Positions 17,188 through 26,014 of a DNA stretch of 64,000 bases are shown here, piece by piece. This DNA is from Campylobacter_A concisus_Y (GTDB lineage Bacteria; Campylobacterota; Campylobacteria; Campylobacterales; Campylobacteraceae). The number at the start of each line of letters is the position of its first letter. Positions within the stretch are counted from its first letter, which is position 1. The stretch is taken from positions 180,655 through 244,654 of the forward strand of contig NZ_CABPTY010000001.1 in the NCBI RefSeq assembly GCF_902460415.1, written 5' to 3'. The translations under genes were made by a program, and so were the position numbers. The notes beneath the pieces are model-generated. The model worked only from the letters and a program-made list of their open reading frames with translations. It was not told the origin of the DNA and did not search any database.

Positions 17188-19050
17188 TTACTCTGGCTTC
17201 TTGCCGTCAAGTGAAAATATGCCTGTCACAACATCTTTGTAGCCAAGCTCCAACTTGCCGTCTTTTAGTGTGACTATGCTGTGTTTTAAGAAATTTACAT
17301 CATCTCTTTTTGGATAGTCCTCTCTTGTGTGAGCGCCACGGCTCTCAAGACGATTTTGCGCTGCAAGGCATGCTGCACGAGAAAGAAGTATAAGGTTGCC
17401 AAGCTCGACATAGTCAGTAAATGCTGTGTTCATGACTGGGTTTTGATTTGGCACTTTAAGGGTGTCATATTTTGCTTGGATAGCTTCTAAATTTTTAGAG
17501 AGCTGATCAAGTTTTGCGCCAGTTCTAAAGATACCCATTAGATCCCAGTTGTTTTTACCAAGCTCTTCACGAAGCGCGTACATGTCGTTCACACCACCCT
17601 CGCCTGTTGCGATAGATTTAAATTTATCTTGCCACATTTTAGCTAGCTCTGAAGTCTTTTTACCACTTGCAAATTTAGCATCTTTTGCGTATGCGCCAGC
17701 ACCTTTGCCAGCTAGATCGCCGGTGACCACTGCGTCAGTTAGGCTGTTGCCACCAAGGCGGTTTGCACCGTGAATAGATACGCATGAGGCCTCGCCGCCT
17801 ACATAAATTCCAGGAATTTTTGTGCTCATATCGTCAAATTTAGCCACTTCGACGCCGCCCATTGAGTAGTGAGCTGTCGGACGGATAGGCACTGGTTGCT
17901 CGACTAGGTCAATGTTTTGAAAGAGCATCGCTGTGTGGCGAATTTTTGGAAGCTTTTTCATGATATTTTCTTTGCCAAGGTGGCGAACATCGCAAAGCAC
18001 GTAAGAGCTCATACCCTCACCAAAACCCCTGCCCTCACGAATCTCTGTCTCAATCGCACGAGCGACGACGTCACGAGGAGCAAGCTCCATCTTTTCGTGG
18101 TAGTTTTTCATAAAGCGCTCGCCCTTGTTGTTCAGCAAGTATCCGCCCTCACCGCGAGCCGCTTCTGTGATAAGTGTGCCGCCGTTTTGAACACCGGTTG
18201 GGTGAAACTGGATCATCTCAGGGTCTTCAAAGCCAAGACCAGCACGAAGAGCTACTGCGATGCCGTCGCCTGTTGCTATAAATGGAACTGAAGTGCGGTT
18301 ATAGAAAATTCTAGTGTAGCCGCCAGTTGCGATGACAAGTGACTTGCAAAGAACTGGGTAAATTTGACCATCTTGGATGTTGCGAAGAACGACGCCTTCA
18401 ATCTTGCCATCCTCAAGACCGATCTCAAGTAGCTCATGATCCATTAGAAATTTAACACCGGCTGTGATCGCGTCGTCCAAGCACGCATGCATCAAAACGT
18501 GGCCAGTTTTATCAGCCGCATAGTTACAGCGTTTTTTGCTAGCGCCACCCATGAAACGAAATGCCACGTCGCCGTTATCTTTACGGGACACGTCGCCATT
18601 ATCTATACGAGAAAAGAGCATACCATTGTGATCTAGCTCATGTATGACTGCGCCTGCTGCCTCGCAAAATTTCATAACTGCATCTTGATCGGCAAGATAA
18701 GCCGCACCTTTAACTGTGTCATAAGCGTGAAGCTTGAAGCTATCGCCATTACTAAAGTCAGTAACGCCGTTTATTCCACCCTCTGCCATACAGGTCGCAT
18801 TACGTGATGGCATCATCTTTGTAGCAACAACGACGGTTGAGTTTGGATATTGCTTGCGAACGGCTGTTGCTGCACGAAGTCCGGCACCACCAGAACCGAT
18901 TATTAGCACATCAACAGATGGCAAGCCACTTTCATTGCCTTTTGGCAACTCACCAGCAAAAACATTGGTTGCACCAGCTGTTGTAGCTAGCGCACCTACG
19001 CTGATACAGGCACTTTGTAGAAATTCTCTTCTGGTAAATTTTTCACTCAT
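17188..19050 (-). CDS. mfrA: Methylmenaquinol:fumarate reductase flavoprotein subunit (Tat-exported)
   Basis: The 620-residue catalytic subunit reduces fumarate with electrons from low-potential methylmenaquinol. The twin-arginine signal TRREFLQ (residues 6-12) followed by a hydrophobic stretch and AFA-like cleavage zone marks it as periplasmic, unlike cytoplasmic FrdA. FAD-binding GSGGAGLRAA lies near residue 52. The flavin-His-type region, HPTGVQNGG and the arginine-containing RGEGGYLLN and HYSMGGVEV blocks are typical of the family. An 8-residue near-duplication (RIDNGDVS / RKDNGDVA) lies near residue 150. Upstream sequence runs into the assembly gap, so its promoter is only partly visible. 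Confidence 0.93.
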   Translation of the reverse strand: MSEKFTRREFLQSACISVGALATTAGATNVFAGELPKGNESGLPSVDVLIIGSGGAGLRAATAVRKQYPNSTVVVATKMMPSRNATCMAEGGINGVTDFSNGDSFKLHAYDTVKGAAYLADQDAVMKFCEAAGAVIHELDHNGMLFSRIDNGDVSRKDNGDVAFRFMGGASKKRCNYAADKTGHVLMHACLDDAITAGVKFLMDHELLEIGLEDGKIEGVVLRNIQDGQIYPVLCKSLVIATGGYTRIFYNRTSVPFIATGDGIAVALRAGLGFEDPEMIQFHPTGVQNGGTLITEAARGEGGYLLNNKGERFMKNYHEKMELAPRDVVARAIETEIREGRGFGEGMSSYVLCDVRHLGKENIMKKLPKIRHTAMLFQNIDLVEQPVPIRPTAHYSMGGVEVAKFDDMSTKIPGIYVGGEASCVSIHGANRLGGNSLTDAVVTGDLAGKGAGAYAKDAKFASGKKTSELAKMWQDKFKSIATGEGGVNDMYALREELGKNNWDLMGIFRTGAKLDQLSKNLEAIQAKYDTLKVPNQNPVMNTAFTDYVELGNLILLSRAACLAAQNRLESRGAHTREDYPKRDDVNFLKHSIVTLKDGKLELGYKDVVTGIFSLDGKKPE

Positions 19051-19204
19051 TGATAACTTCCTATCTTAGTAAATTTTTAGCGTTTAAAACGCACCGCCAG
19101 TTCATTTCTTAATATTTTTTAAAACAACTACATTAATTAAATAATTAATAATGAAACATTACATTAAATTTACTTAAAAGAAACATAAAGATTTATTTTA
19201 GATT

Positions 19205-20182
19205 NNNNNNNNNNNNNNNNNNNNNNNNNNNNNNNNNNNNNNNNNNNNNNNNNNNNNNNNNNNNNNNNNNNNNNNNNNNNNNNNNNNNNNNNNNNNNNNN
19301 NNNNNNNNNNNNNNNNNNNNNNNNNNNNNNNNNNNNNNNNNNNNNNNNNNNNNNNNNNNNNNNNNNNNNNNNNNNNNNNNNNNNNNNNNNNNNNNNNNNN
19401 NNNNNNNNNNNNNNNNNNNNNNNNNNNNNNNNNNNNNNNNNNNNNNNNNNNNNNNNNNNNNNNNNNNNNNNNNNNNNNNNNNNNNNNNNNNNNNNNNNNN
19501 NNNNNNNNNNNNNNNNNNNNNNNNNNNNNNNNNNNNNNNNNNNNNNNNNNNNNNNNNNNNNNNNNNNNNNNNNNNNNNNNNNNNNNNNNNNNNNNNNNNN
19601 NNNNNNNNNNNNNNNNNNNNNNNNNNNNNNNNNNNNNNNNNNNNNNNNNNNNNNNNNNNNNNNNNNNNNNNNNNNNNNNNNNNNNNNNNNNNNNNNNNNN
19701 NNNNNNNNNNNNNNNNNNNNNNNNNNNNNNNNNNNNNNNNNNNNNNNNNNNNNNNNNNNNNNNNNNNNNNNNNNNNNNNNNNNNNNNNNNNNNNNNNNNN
19801 NNNNNNNNNNNNNNNNNNNNNNNNNNNNNNNNNNNNNNNNNNNNNNNNNNNNNNNNNNNNNNNNNNNNNNNNNNNNNNNNNNNNNNNNNNNNNNNNNNNN
19901 NNNNNNNNNNNNNNNNNNNNNNNNNNNNNNNNNNNNNNNNNNNNNNNNNNNNNNNNNNNNNNNNNNNNNNNNNNNNNNNNNNNNNNNNNNNNNNNNNNNN
20001 NNNNNNNNNNNNNNNNNNNNNNNNNNNNNNNNNNNNNNNNNNNNNNNNNNNNNNNNNNNNNNNNNNNNNNNNNNNNNNNNNNNNNNNNNNNNNNNNNNNN
20101 NNNNNNNNNNNNNNNNNNNNNNNNNNNNNNNNNNNNNNNNNNNNNNNNNNNNNNNNNNNNNNNNNNNNNNNNNNNNNNNNNN
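19205..20182. other. Assembly gap (978 N)
   Basis: Unresolved bases only. It separates the mfrABE promoter side from the adhesin gene. Any open frame drawn across it is an artefact of the unknown bases. A gap next to a long repetitive adhesin gene fits a repeat-driven assembly break. Confidence 0.99.
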
Positions 20183-20215
20183 TCTCATATAAAGTTATAT
20201 CTTATAAAGATAGTA

Positions 20216-20221
20216 TATAAT
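20216..20221 (+). promoter_or_regulatory. -10 box for the adhesin gene
   Basis: TATAAT 43 bases before the TTG start at 20265. The 19 bases TATAATCACGCAAAAATTT are identical to those at the exbB promoter (51474-51492). No -35 is recognisable. Confidence 0.5.
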
Positions 20222-20264
20222 CACGCAAAAATTTAAATAATACAAAAAGTAATAAGCAGTAATC

Positions 20265-23200
20265 TTGGCTAAAGAAGCTGGAGTGGTAAAATTTATTAGT
20301 GGCAAGGCGGTCGCTATCGATCAAAACGGAAATGAGAGAGAGCTAAAAGTAGGTGACATCCTTTATATGGGAGAGAGCATCAAGACAAGCGATGCAGCTG
20401 ATAAAATAACAATCGTTTCAAATAATGGAAAAGAAATTACGATTGTAGGCAATGATACACTTGCTTTAAATCAAAGTACTATAGGCGCGGAGGGCTTGGC
20501 AGATGTTAGCGATTTGCAAAATGCTATTTTAAATGACGGAGATCTAACAAAACTTGAAGAGACCGCAGCTGGTGGAAACACTGCTGCTGGTGGTGGAGAT
20601 GGTGTTAGTCTAAGTGACGCTAAATTTGCTGAGGGTGGTCACTACTCAAACATTAATGCAACATATAGAAATTTAAGTGATACAAACAGAGCTTTTGCAT
20701 CATACGATAGCCCAATAAGCGGATACAATGGTGGAGATGATACTATAATCCCAAGCAATCCTCTTGTAACTTTTATAAGCGATCTTAATAACGATGGTAC
20801 TTTAAGTAGGGTTGAGCATGCACGCGATACAAATTTAAATACATCAAAAGTTCTTATTACGATTCCAAATGATGGTACAGTAAGGGCTGGAGATATACTA
20901 AATATCACTATAACTAAACCAGATGGCAATACTGAAAATAAAACAATTCCTATCACTCCAACTATCATAAGCAATGGTTATCAGTTTGATGCTCCAATAC
21001 AGACTGGTAAAATTTCAAAAGTTGATGCAACTATTACAAATTTTCAAGGAAATGTTAGTGGCAGAAGTGAAGATAGCGTAACTTCAAGTGGCTTTAGTGC
21101 TCCAGAGGTTAAATTTACAGAGGATAACGGTCCTGATAATAATCTATTAACATATACTGAAAATGCTAAAGATGGCAAATTAAATGAAACTCCAGTCCTT
21201 ATAACTGTAAAAGATGTGATTGTCGGAGATGTGCTTCACGTGACTTTAACAAAGCCTAATGGCACAACCGAGCCTAGAAATGTAACTATTAATGAAGACA
21301 TAATAAATAATGGATATAAGATAGGTAATATGCCAGTTGAACATGGTAAGCCTTCAAAAGTAGAAGCTTTTGTATCAGATCGTACAAACACAATGATAAG
21401 TGCAACTGCAAGTGACTCTACTACTCTTGATGTGAAGCCGACTTTGACATTTACAGAGGATCAAGACAGCAAAGATGGTGATGGTTATTTAAATGATCAA
21501 GAAAATAGTAAAGACAATGACTTTAGAAGCACTACAGTAGAAATAACTACTCTACCAAAAGATGTGGTTGTTGGTGATAAGATTGTCATAACTTATACTG
21601 ATCCATTACATCCATCTCAAAATTTAGAAAAATCTATCACTCTTACACAAGAGATGATTGATAATCAAAAAGTAAATACATCTCTTCCAATATTTCCAGA
21701 TGTAAGAACATCTGCTAGTGCTCATGTAGTGGATAAAGATGGTAATGTAAAAAGTGAAAATTCAGATCAAGATAGTGTAATGCCTATTGGTAGAAATTTA
21801 GAAATGACATTACCAGAAGAAAAGACTCTTCATGAAATTTCAAGACAAGAGAGTATGGATGAGCATGAAGTAAATGAGACAACAGCTCTTATAAGACTTC
21901 CGAATAAAATAGATAATGGTGACATAGTTACACTTACTATAAACGAGCCTACAAATGGCGTTTATACAAGAAATTTCACTATAAATATGAATGATAAAGG
22001 TGAGGTAACAAGTATAACAGAGATCGGCAATGGCGAACAAAATTTCCCATTGACAAAAGAGAGTTATAATCAATACTCATTTAAAGTACCAGGCTTTGAT
22101 CTAAGAAATGGACAAGATACGACTATCAGAGCTAGCATCACAAACATGACACCAGGCAGACATACATCTATAAATGAGCCAGAAGTATCGGCCAGTTTAG
22201 AATATGTAAAAAAACCTGAAGTTATCTTTGGAGAGGCTAATGGCACTAGGAGTATGAGTAGGGAGCAAGCTATGAGTGATCATGATCTTAATAGCACAAC
22301 AGTCACTATAAAGCTTCCTAAAAATGTAGTAAGTGGAGATAAACTAACTGTAACTATAAAAGAGCCAAATGAAGCTACTGCTAGAGAAATAAAATATACT
22401 ATTGGAAAAGATAATAATGGTAAGTTCTTTGTAAAAGATAGCGATGGCAATAAAATAGATACAGAAACAGATGGTAGAAGCTTTAAAATTTCTGGCATTA
22501 AGACAGCAACTGGTCTAGAAACTAAAGTAACAGCTGAGATAAAAGATAAAGATGGTATTCAGCATGCAGAAGATGCAAGCACAGTTACTATCTCAAATAT
22601 AAACGATATGGCGGTATATTTCAAAGAGGATGCTGACGGCAATGTGTCTTTAACGAGAGCTGAGAGTAAAGACGGAGAGGATCACGATCTACATAAAACT
22701 ACGATAGTGGTAAAAGTACCAAACAATGTTATAGCTGGTGATGTGGTAACTGTAAAAATAGATAATGGTACTTCATCTGAGACTAAAAAGTATAATGTTA
22801 TAAGCAATGTAAATGGAGAAATAAAGTTAGAACATGAAAAAGAAGATGGTACTAAAGAAACCATTACTACAAATGCTACAAAGAATAATGAGATAGAAAT
22901 TCCTGGCGTAGAGATCATTGCTGGCAAGACCATAAATGTAACTACTGAGACCACCGATGCAAGTGGCGGCAAGAAAGCTGAAGCTGAAAATCATAACATC
23001 CTTGAAACGCTTAATGATGATATGAGAATCACTTTTGAAAAAGATACCGATAATGATGGCATCTTGGGTAGTGCAGAGGCAACTGGAGCGACTACTATAG
23101 CAACTATCAAGCTTCCTTCAAATTTTGTTTTAGGTGATAAATTAATAGTAGAGTCACATAACGAAGACACGCCAAATAATAAAACAATCAAGACATATGA

Positions 23201-23489
23201 GATAGTAAAAGACAATAACGGCAAATTAATAGCCAAAAATGGTAGTGAAGAGCTTGATATTACAGATGATGCTGACCGCAATAAGGTGGTCAAATATACA
23301 CTTGACTTAACAGAAGATCATAAGACTATCATTAATGCCAAGGTTACTGATAAGACTGGTGCTGATAAGACTGGTGCTAATGAGGTTGAGACACAACTAG
23401 TGATATCACACTTGATGCTCAAGGCAATGGATCTGGAAGCGGATTTAGACTATTTATATATGAAGATACAAATAGAAATGGAGTTCTAA
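20265..23489 (+). CDS. Type I secreted LapA-like adhesin, N-terminal part (frameshifted)
   Basis: The first 1074 residues as read. Residues 6-75 (GVVKFISGKAVAIDQNG...GDILYMGESI...) match the N-terminal retention module of LapA/BapA-type adhesins, which plugs the outer-membrane exit pore. Two TAAG motifs (100-103 and 106-109) then match the site LapG protease cuts in LapA. A linker follows, then about seven Ig-like repeats of 110-140 residues. The frame breaks between about 23388 and 23400; the last about 32 residues are out-of-frame sequence. The adhesin continues at 23390-25318. Start is TTG at 20265 with a poor ribosome site, chosen because the retention module begins right there. No secretion genes are adjacent. 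Confidence 0.85.
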   Translation: MAKEAGVVKFISGKAVAIDQNGNERELKVGDILYMGESIKTSDAADKITIVSNNGKEITIVGNDTLALNQSTIGAEGLADVSDLQNAILNDGDLTKLEETAAGGNTAAGGGDGVSLSDAKFAEGGHYSNINATYRNLSDTNRAFASYDSPISGYNGGDDTIIPSNPLVTFISDLNNDGTLSRVEHARDTNLNTSKVLITIPNDGTVRAGDILNITITKPDGNTENKTIPITPTIISNGYQFDAPIQTGKISKVDATITNFQGNVSGRSEDSVTSSGFSAPEVKFTEDNGPDNNLLTYTENAKDGKLNETPVLITVKDVIVGDVLHVTLTKPNGTTEPRNVTINEDIINNGYKIGNMPVEHGKPSKVEAFVSDRTNTMISATASDSTTLDVKPTLTFTEDQDSKDGDGYLNDQENSKDNDFRSTTVEITTLPKDVVVGDKIVITYTDPLHPSQNLEKSITLTQEMIDNQKVNTSLPIFPDVRTSASAHVVDKDGNVKSENSDQDSVMPIGRNLEMTLPEEKTLHEISRQESMDEHEVNETTALIRLPNKIDNGDIVTLTINEPTNGVYTRNFTINMNDKGEVTSITEIGNGEQNFPLTKESYNQYSFKVPGFDLRNGQDTTIRASITNMTPGRHTSINEPEVSASLEYVKKPEVIFGEANGTRSMSREQAMSDHDLNSTTVTIKLPKNVVSGDKLTVTIKEPNEATAREIKYTIGKDNNGKFFVKDSDGNKIDTETDGRSFKISGIKTATGLETKVTAEIKDKDGIQHAEDASTVTISNINDMAVYFKEDADGNVSLTRAESKDGEDHDLHKTTIVVKVPNNVIAGDVVTVKIDNGTSSETKKYNVISNVNGEIKLEHEKEDGTKETITTNATKNNEIEIPGVEIIAGKTINVTTETTDASGGKKAEAENHNILETLNDDMRITFEKDTDNDGILGSAEATGATTIATIKLPSNFVLGDKLIVESHNEDTPNNKTIKTYEIVKDNNGKLIAKNGSEELDITDDADRNKVVKYTLDLTEDHKTIINAKVTDKTGADKTGANEVETQLVISHLMLKAMDLEADLDYLYMKIQIEMEF

Positions 23490-24918
23490 GTAGATATGAA
23501 GCTATGGATGATGGAAAATTAAATACCACTTCGGCAATACTTCAAATTCCAACTACTGTAAAAAGTGATGATATTATAAAAGTCAAGGTAAATGGTGGAG
23601 CAGAGAAAACTTATACTGTTGTTTCAAATGATGGTACAGACGTTACCATAAAAGATTCAGATGGCAGACTTGTTACACTTGAGCCAGGAAATAAACTAAG
23701 AATTTCTGATGTTCATATCGATAAAAATAATCCAGCAGTGGTTGAAGCTACTATAAATGGAGTGACAAAAATAGCTAAAGCTACGCTTCAAGCGATGGAC
23801 ACCAAAGGTCTAAAAGTCGAATTTGTTGAAGATAATGCAAGTAGAGATAATGTAATAGACAGGGATGAAGCTATTTTGGACAACGATATAAAAAAGACAA
23901 CCATAAGTGTTCAATTACCATATAGTGTTGTAGCGGGTGATAAAGTAACAGTGACTATCAAAGAGCCTAAAGCCGATGGCTCTACGTCAACTAGACCTAT
24001 AACTTATACTGTCACAGGAAATGCTAATGGTATAATTTCAGTTAAAAACGAAGATACTCAGGATACTCTGAACCTAAAAAACAACACTATAAAAATTCCT
24101 GGCGTTGCTATGCTTCCAGGTCGTGATACTAGTGCAGTAGCTACTATAAAAAATGGTGCTGAGACTACAACTAGCAGTGAAGCTAAAGTACAGCTTGCTC
24201 CTTTAAGTGATGCGGGATTAAGTGTAAGCATAGTTGCTGACAAAAATGACAATGGCATTATCTCAAGAGATGAGTCAGGTAGTAAAATTTCAAAGGTTCA
24301 TGTTTCTATTCCGGGAAGTGTTATAGCTGGTGATAAGATAGATGTCAAGATAACAAATCCTGATGGATCTACTGCGACTAATCATTACGAAGTTATGAAA
24401 AAAGATGTAAATGGAAAAATTACACTTAAAAATTTAGATGATGGTTCTCAACAAACGCTTGATAGAGATAATCCACTTGATCTTGATGCTACTATCGCAG
24501 TTGATAAAGAAACAAAAGCTGAAGTTACTCTAACTGACACATTTGGTGAGAGCAAAACAGTAAGCGATACAGCACATGCTGAAATCGATGCTATAAGAGG
24601 TATCATGTTTAATAAAGATATAAAAACCTCAGAAAGTGGCGAGAGATCTACTACGGTTAAAGTTTATCTTAATGAAGATGCTAGAAATGGAGATACGGTA
24701 GAGTTTAAATACACTGATCCAGACAACCACCATGCACTAACCAAGACTGCAACACATACTTTATCGGCTGAAGATATAACAAAAGGTGTATTCGAGCAAT
24801 CATTAGATATTAATGCTAGATCAGCTTATGATTTGGAAGTCAAAGCTACTCTTAAGACCTCGGATTCGGATGGTTTAGTGTCTAAGTCTTACGAGCCTTA
24901 TGATAAATCACTTCATAT
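20766..24918 (+). repeat. About eleven tandem Ig-like protein repeats in the adhesin
   Basis: Repeats share an opening F-x-x-D-x-[DN]-x-[DN]-G-x-[LI]-x-x-x-E, then D-x-x-x-T-[TS] and V-x-[IV]-x-[LI]-P-x-x-[VI]-x-x-GD-x-[IV]-x-[VI]. Units begin near 20766 and then near 21110, 21447, 21795, 22219, 22607, 23025, 23428, 23812, 24220 and 24601. They are diverged from each other in DNA, so this is an old expansion rather than a recent one. The frameshift falls at the end of repeat 7. Confidence 0.75.
23349..23378 (+). repeat. 15-base perfect tandem duplication
   Basis: GATAAGACTGGTGCT occurs twice in a row, giving DKTGADKTGA. It lies 10-20 bases before the adhesin frameshift. Being a multiple of three it does not itself shift the frame, but it marks a slippage-prone spot. 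Confidence 0.9.
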
Positions 24919-25318
24919 AAATGTTCAAAACTATACGGTTAAATATGATGCAACAAAAGATATGAAAGGTGGCAAAGGCAACGATACTTTGGTCTTTGAT
25001 GGCGACAAAGTTAACTTTAACAATATTCGTAATCTTGATTCAAAAGTAGAAAGCTTTGAAAATATTGAGCTTAAAGGCAAAACAGAAATTAAAGAATTGA
25101 ATGCACAAAACATATTTGATATCACTGATAATCTAAACACTGTTCTTAAGATAAAAGGTGACGCAACCAATAAAGTGGATATCAAAGGTAAGTGGGAGTT
25201 AGAAAAAGATCCTTCTATACATGTAGATGCTGGATTTAAAGGCTATTCAAGTGTAGATCAAGTAAATGGCAAAACTATCCATATCCAAATAGAAGACAAG
25301 ATCCAAACAGATATTTAA
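23504..25318 (+). CDS. Type I secreted adhesin, C-terminal part (frameshifted)
   Basis: This is the rest of the adhesin in the -1 frame. The listed start is merely the first ATG; the open frame runs back to 23390 and the protein joins directly to the N-terminal piece. It contains repeats 8-11. A C-terminal secretion domain follows (about the last 135 residues) with a single RTX-type nonapeptide GGKGNDTLVFDG, then a hydrophobic-rich tail ending HIQIEDKIQTDI as expected for T1SS substrates. There is no separate promoter or convincing ribosome site at 23504, so it is not an independent gene. A 14-base-pair stem-loop follows the stop. Confidence 0.8.
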   Translation: MDDGKLNTTSAILQIPTTVKSDDIIKVKVNGGAEKTYTVVSNDGTDVTIKDSDGRLVTLEPGNKLRISDVHIDKNNPAVVEATINGVTKIAKATLQAMDTKGLKVEFVEDNASRDNVIDRDEAILDNDIKKTTISVQLPYSVVAGDKVTVTIKEPKADGSTSTRPITYTVTGNANGIISVKNEDTQDTLNLKNNTIKIPGVAMLPGRDTSAVATIKNGAETTTSSEAKVQLAPLSDAGLSVSIVADKNDNGIISRDESGSKISKVHVSIPGSVIAGDKIDVKITNPDGSTATNHYEVMKKDVNGKITLKNLDDGSQQTLDRDNPLDLDATIAVDKETKAEVTLTDTFGESKTVSDTAHAEIDAIRGIMFNKDIKTSESGERSTTVKVYLNEDARNGDTVEFKYTDPDNHHALTKTATHTLSAEDITKGVFEQSLDINARSAYDLEVKATLKTSDSDGLVSKSYEPYDKSLHINVQNYTVKYDATKDMKGGKGNDTLVFDGDKVNFNNIRNLDSKVESFENIELKGKTEIKELNAQNIFDITDNLNTVLKIKGDATNKVDIKGKWELEKDPSIHVDAGFKGYSSVDQVNGKTIHIQIEDKIQTDI

Positions 25319-25323
25319 TCTTC

Positions 25324-25357
25324 ATAAAATGAGTGCGTAAATTCGCACTCATTTTAT
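25324..25357 (+). terminator. Terminator of the adhesin gene
   Basis: Perfect 14-base arms (ATAAAATGAGTGCG and its complement) around TAAATT, 5 bases after the stop; the second arm ends in ATTTTAT, giving a U-rich end. Confidence 0.8.
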
Positions 25358-25420
25358 CTTCAAATTCATACTATTTTTTAAGCCCTCTTTTATTAATATT
25401 TCTTCGTTAAAGGAAAAAAT

Positions 25421-26014
25421 ATGAAAAATTTAATATCCGTTATCGTAGTTATCGCTGTACTAGCTTTTGGTGCTTTTAAGTATATAAATTCATTTGTTGC
25501 ACTTGATGAAAATGTAAATGCAAAGTGGTCGCAGGTGTTAAATCAATATAAAAGAAGAGCCGAGCTTGTGCCAAATTTGGTTGAAACTGTAAAAGGCTAC
25601 GCGGCCCATGAGCAAAAAATTTTTGAAGATGTGGCAAATGCTAGAAGCAAGAGCATGCAAGTAAGCGTTGATGCAAGCGGCCTTAGCGATGAAGTTAAGA
25701 TGAAAGAATTTATGACAGCACAAAGCTCATTTGGTTTGGCACTTGGCAGGCTTATGGCAGTTAGTGAGAACTACCCAGAGCTAAAAGCAAATCAAAATTT
25801 CTTATCTCTTCAGAGTCAGCTTGAAGGTACGCAAAACCGCATAAGCGTAGCAATGCATGATTATATCGAAGCTGTAAAAGAGTATAACGTAGCCCTTAGA
25901 AGCTTTCCAAATAAATTTATAGCAAGTGCTTTTTATCCTGAGCTAAAGCCAAAACAAAATCTTGAAATAAGTAACGAAGAGAAGATAAATCCAAAAGTTT
26001 CATTTGAGAAATGA
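25421..26014 (+). CDS. LemA family protein
   Basis: A 197-residue protein with one N-terminal membrane helix (about 3-20), then an all-helical LemA domain exposed outside the cytoplasm (VNAKWSQVLNQYKRRAELVPNL, followed by ENYPELKANQNF and the C-terminal EYN block). The function of LemA is not firmly known; it commonly pairs with a TPM-domain protein, as here. ATG after AAAGGAAAAA. Its stop overlaps the next start (ATGATGA). Confidence 0.92.
   Translation: MKNLISVIVVIAVLAFGAFKYINSFVALDENVNAKWSQVLNQYKRRAELVPNLVETVKGYAAHEQKIFEDVANARSKSMQVSVDASGLSDEVKMKEFMTAQSSFGLALGRLMAVSENYPELKANQNFLSLQSQLEGTQNRISVAMHDYIEAVKEYNVALRSFPNKFIASAFYPELKPKQNLEISNEEKINPKVSFEK

Noticed and set aside
17917..18291. Open frames of 80-125 residues opposite mfrA, clpB, mutS2, pit and others
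   Set aside because: They are antisense shadows of well-supported genes, with no ribosome site or family motif.
19193..20188. Long minus-strand open frame across the N gap
   Set aside because: It consists almost wholly of unknown bases; there is no sequence to support a gene.
23504..25318. Independent second adhesin gene
   Set aside because: No promoter or ribosome site, and the frame continues repeat 8 directly from the upstream gene; it is the other half of one gene.
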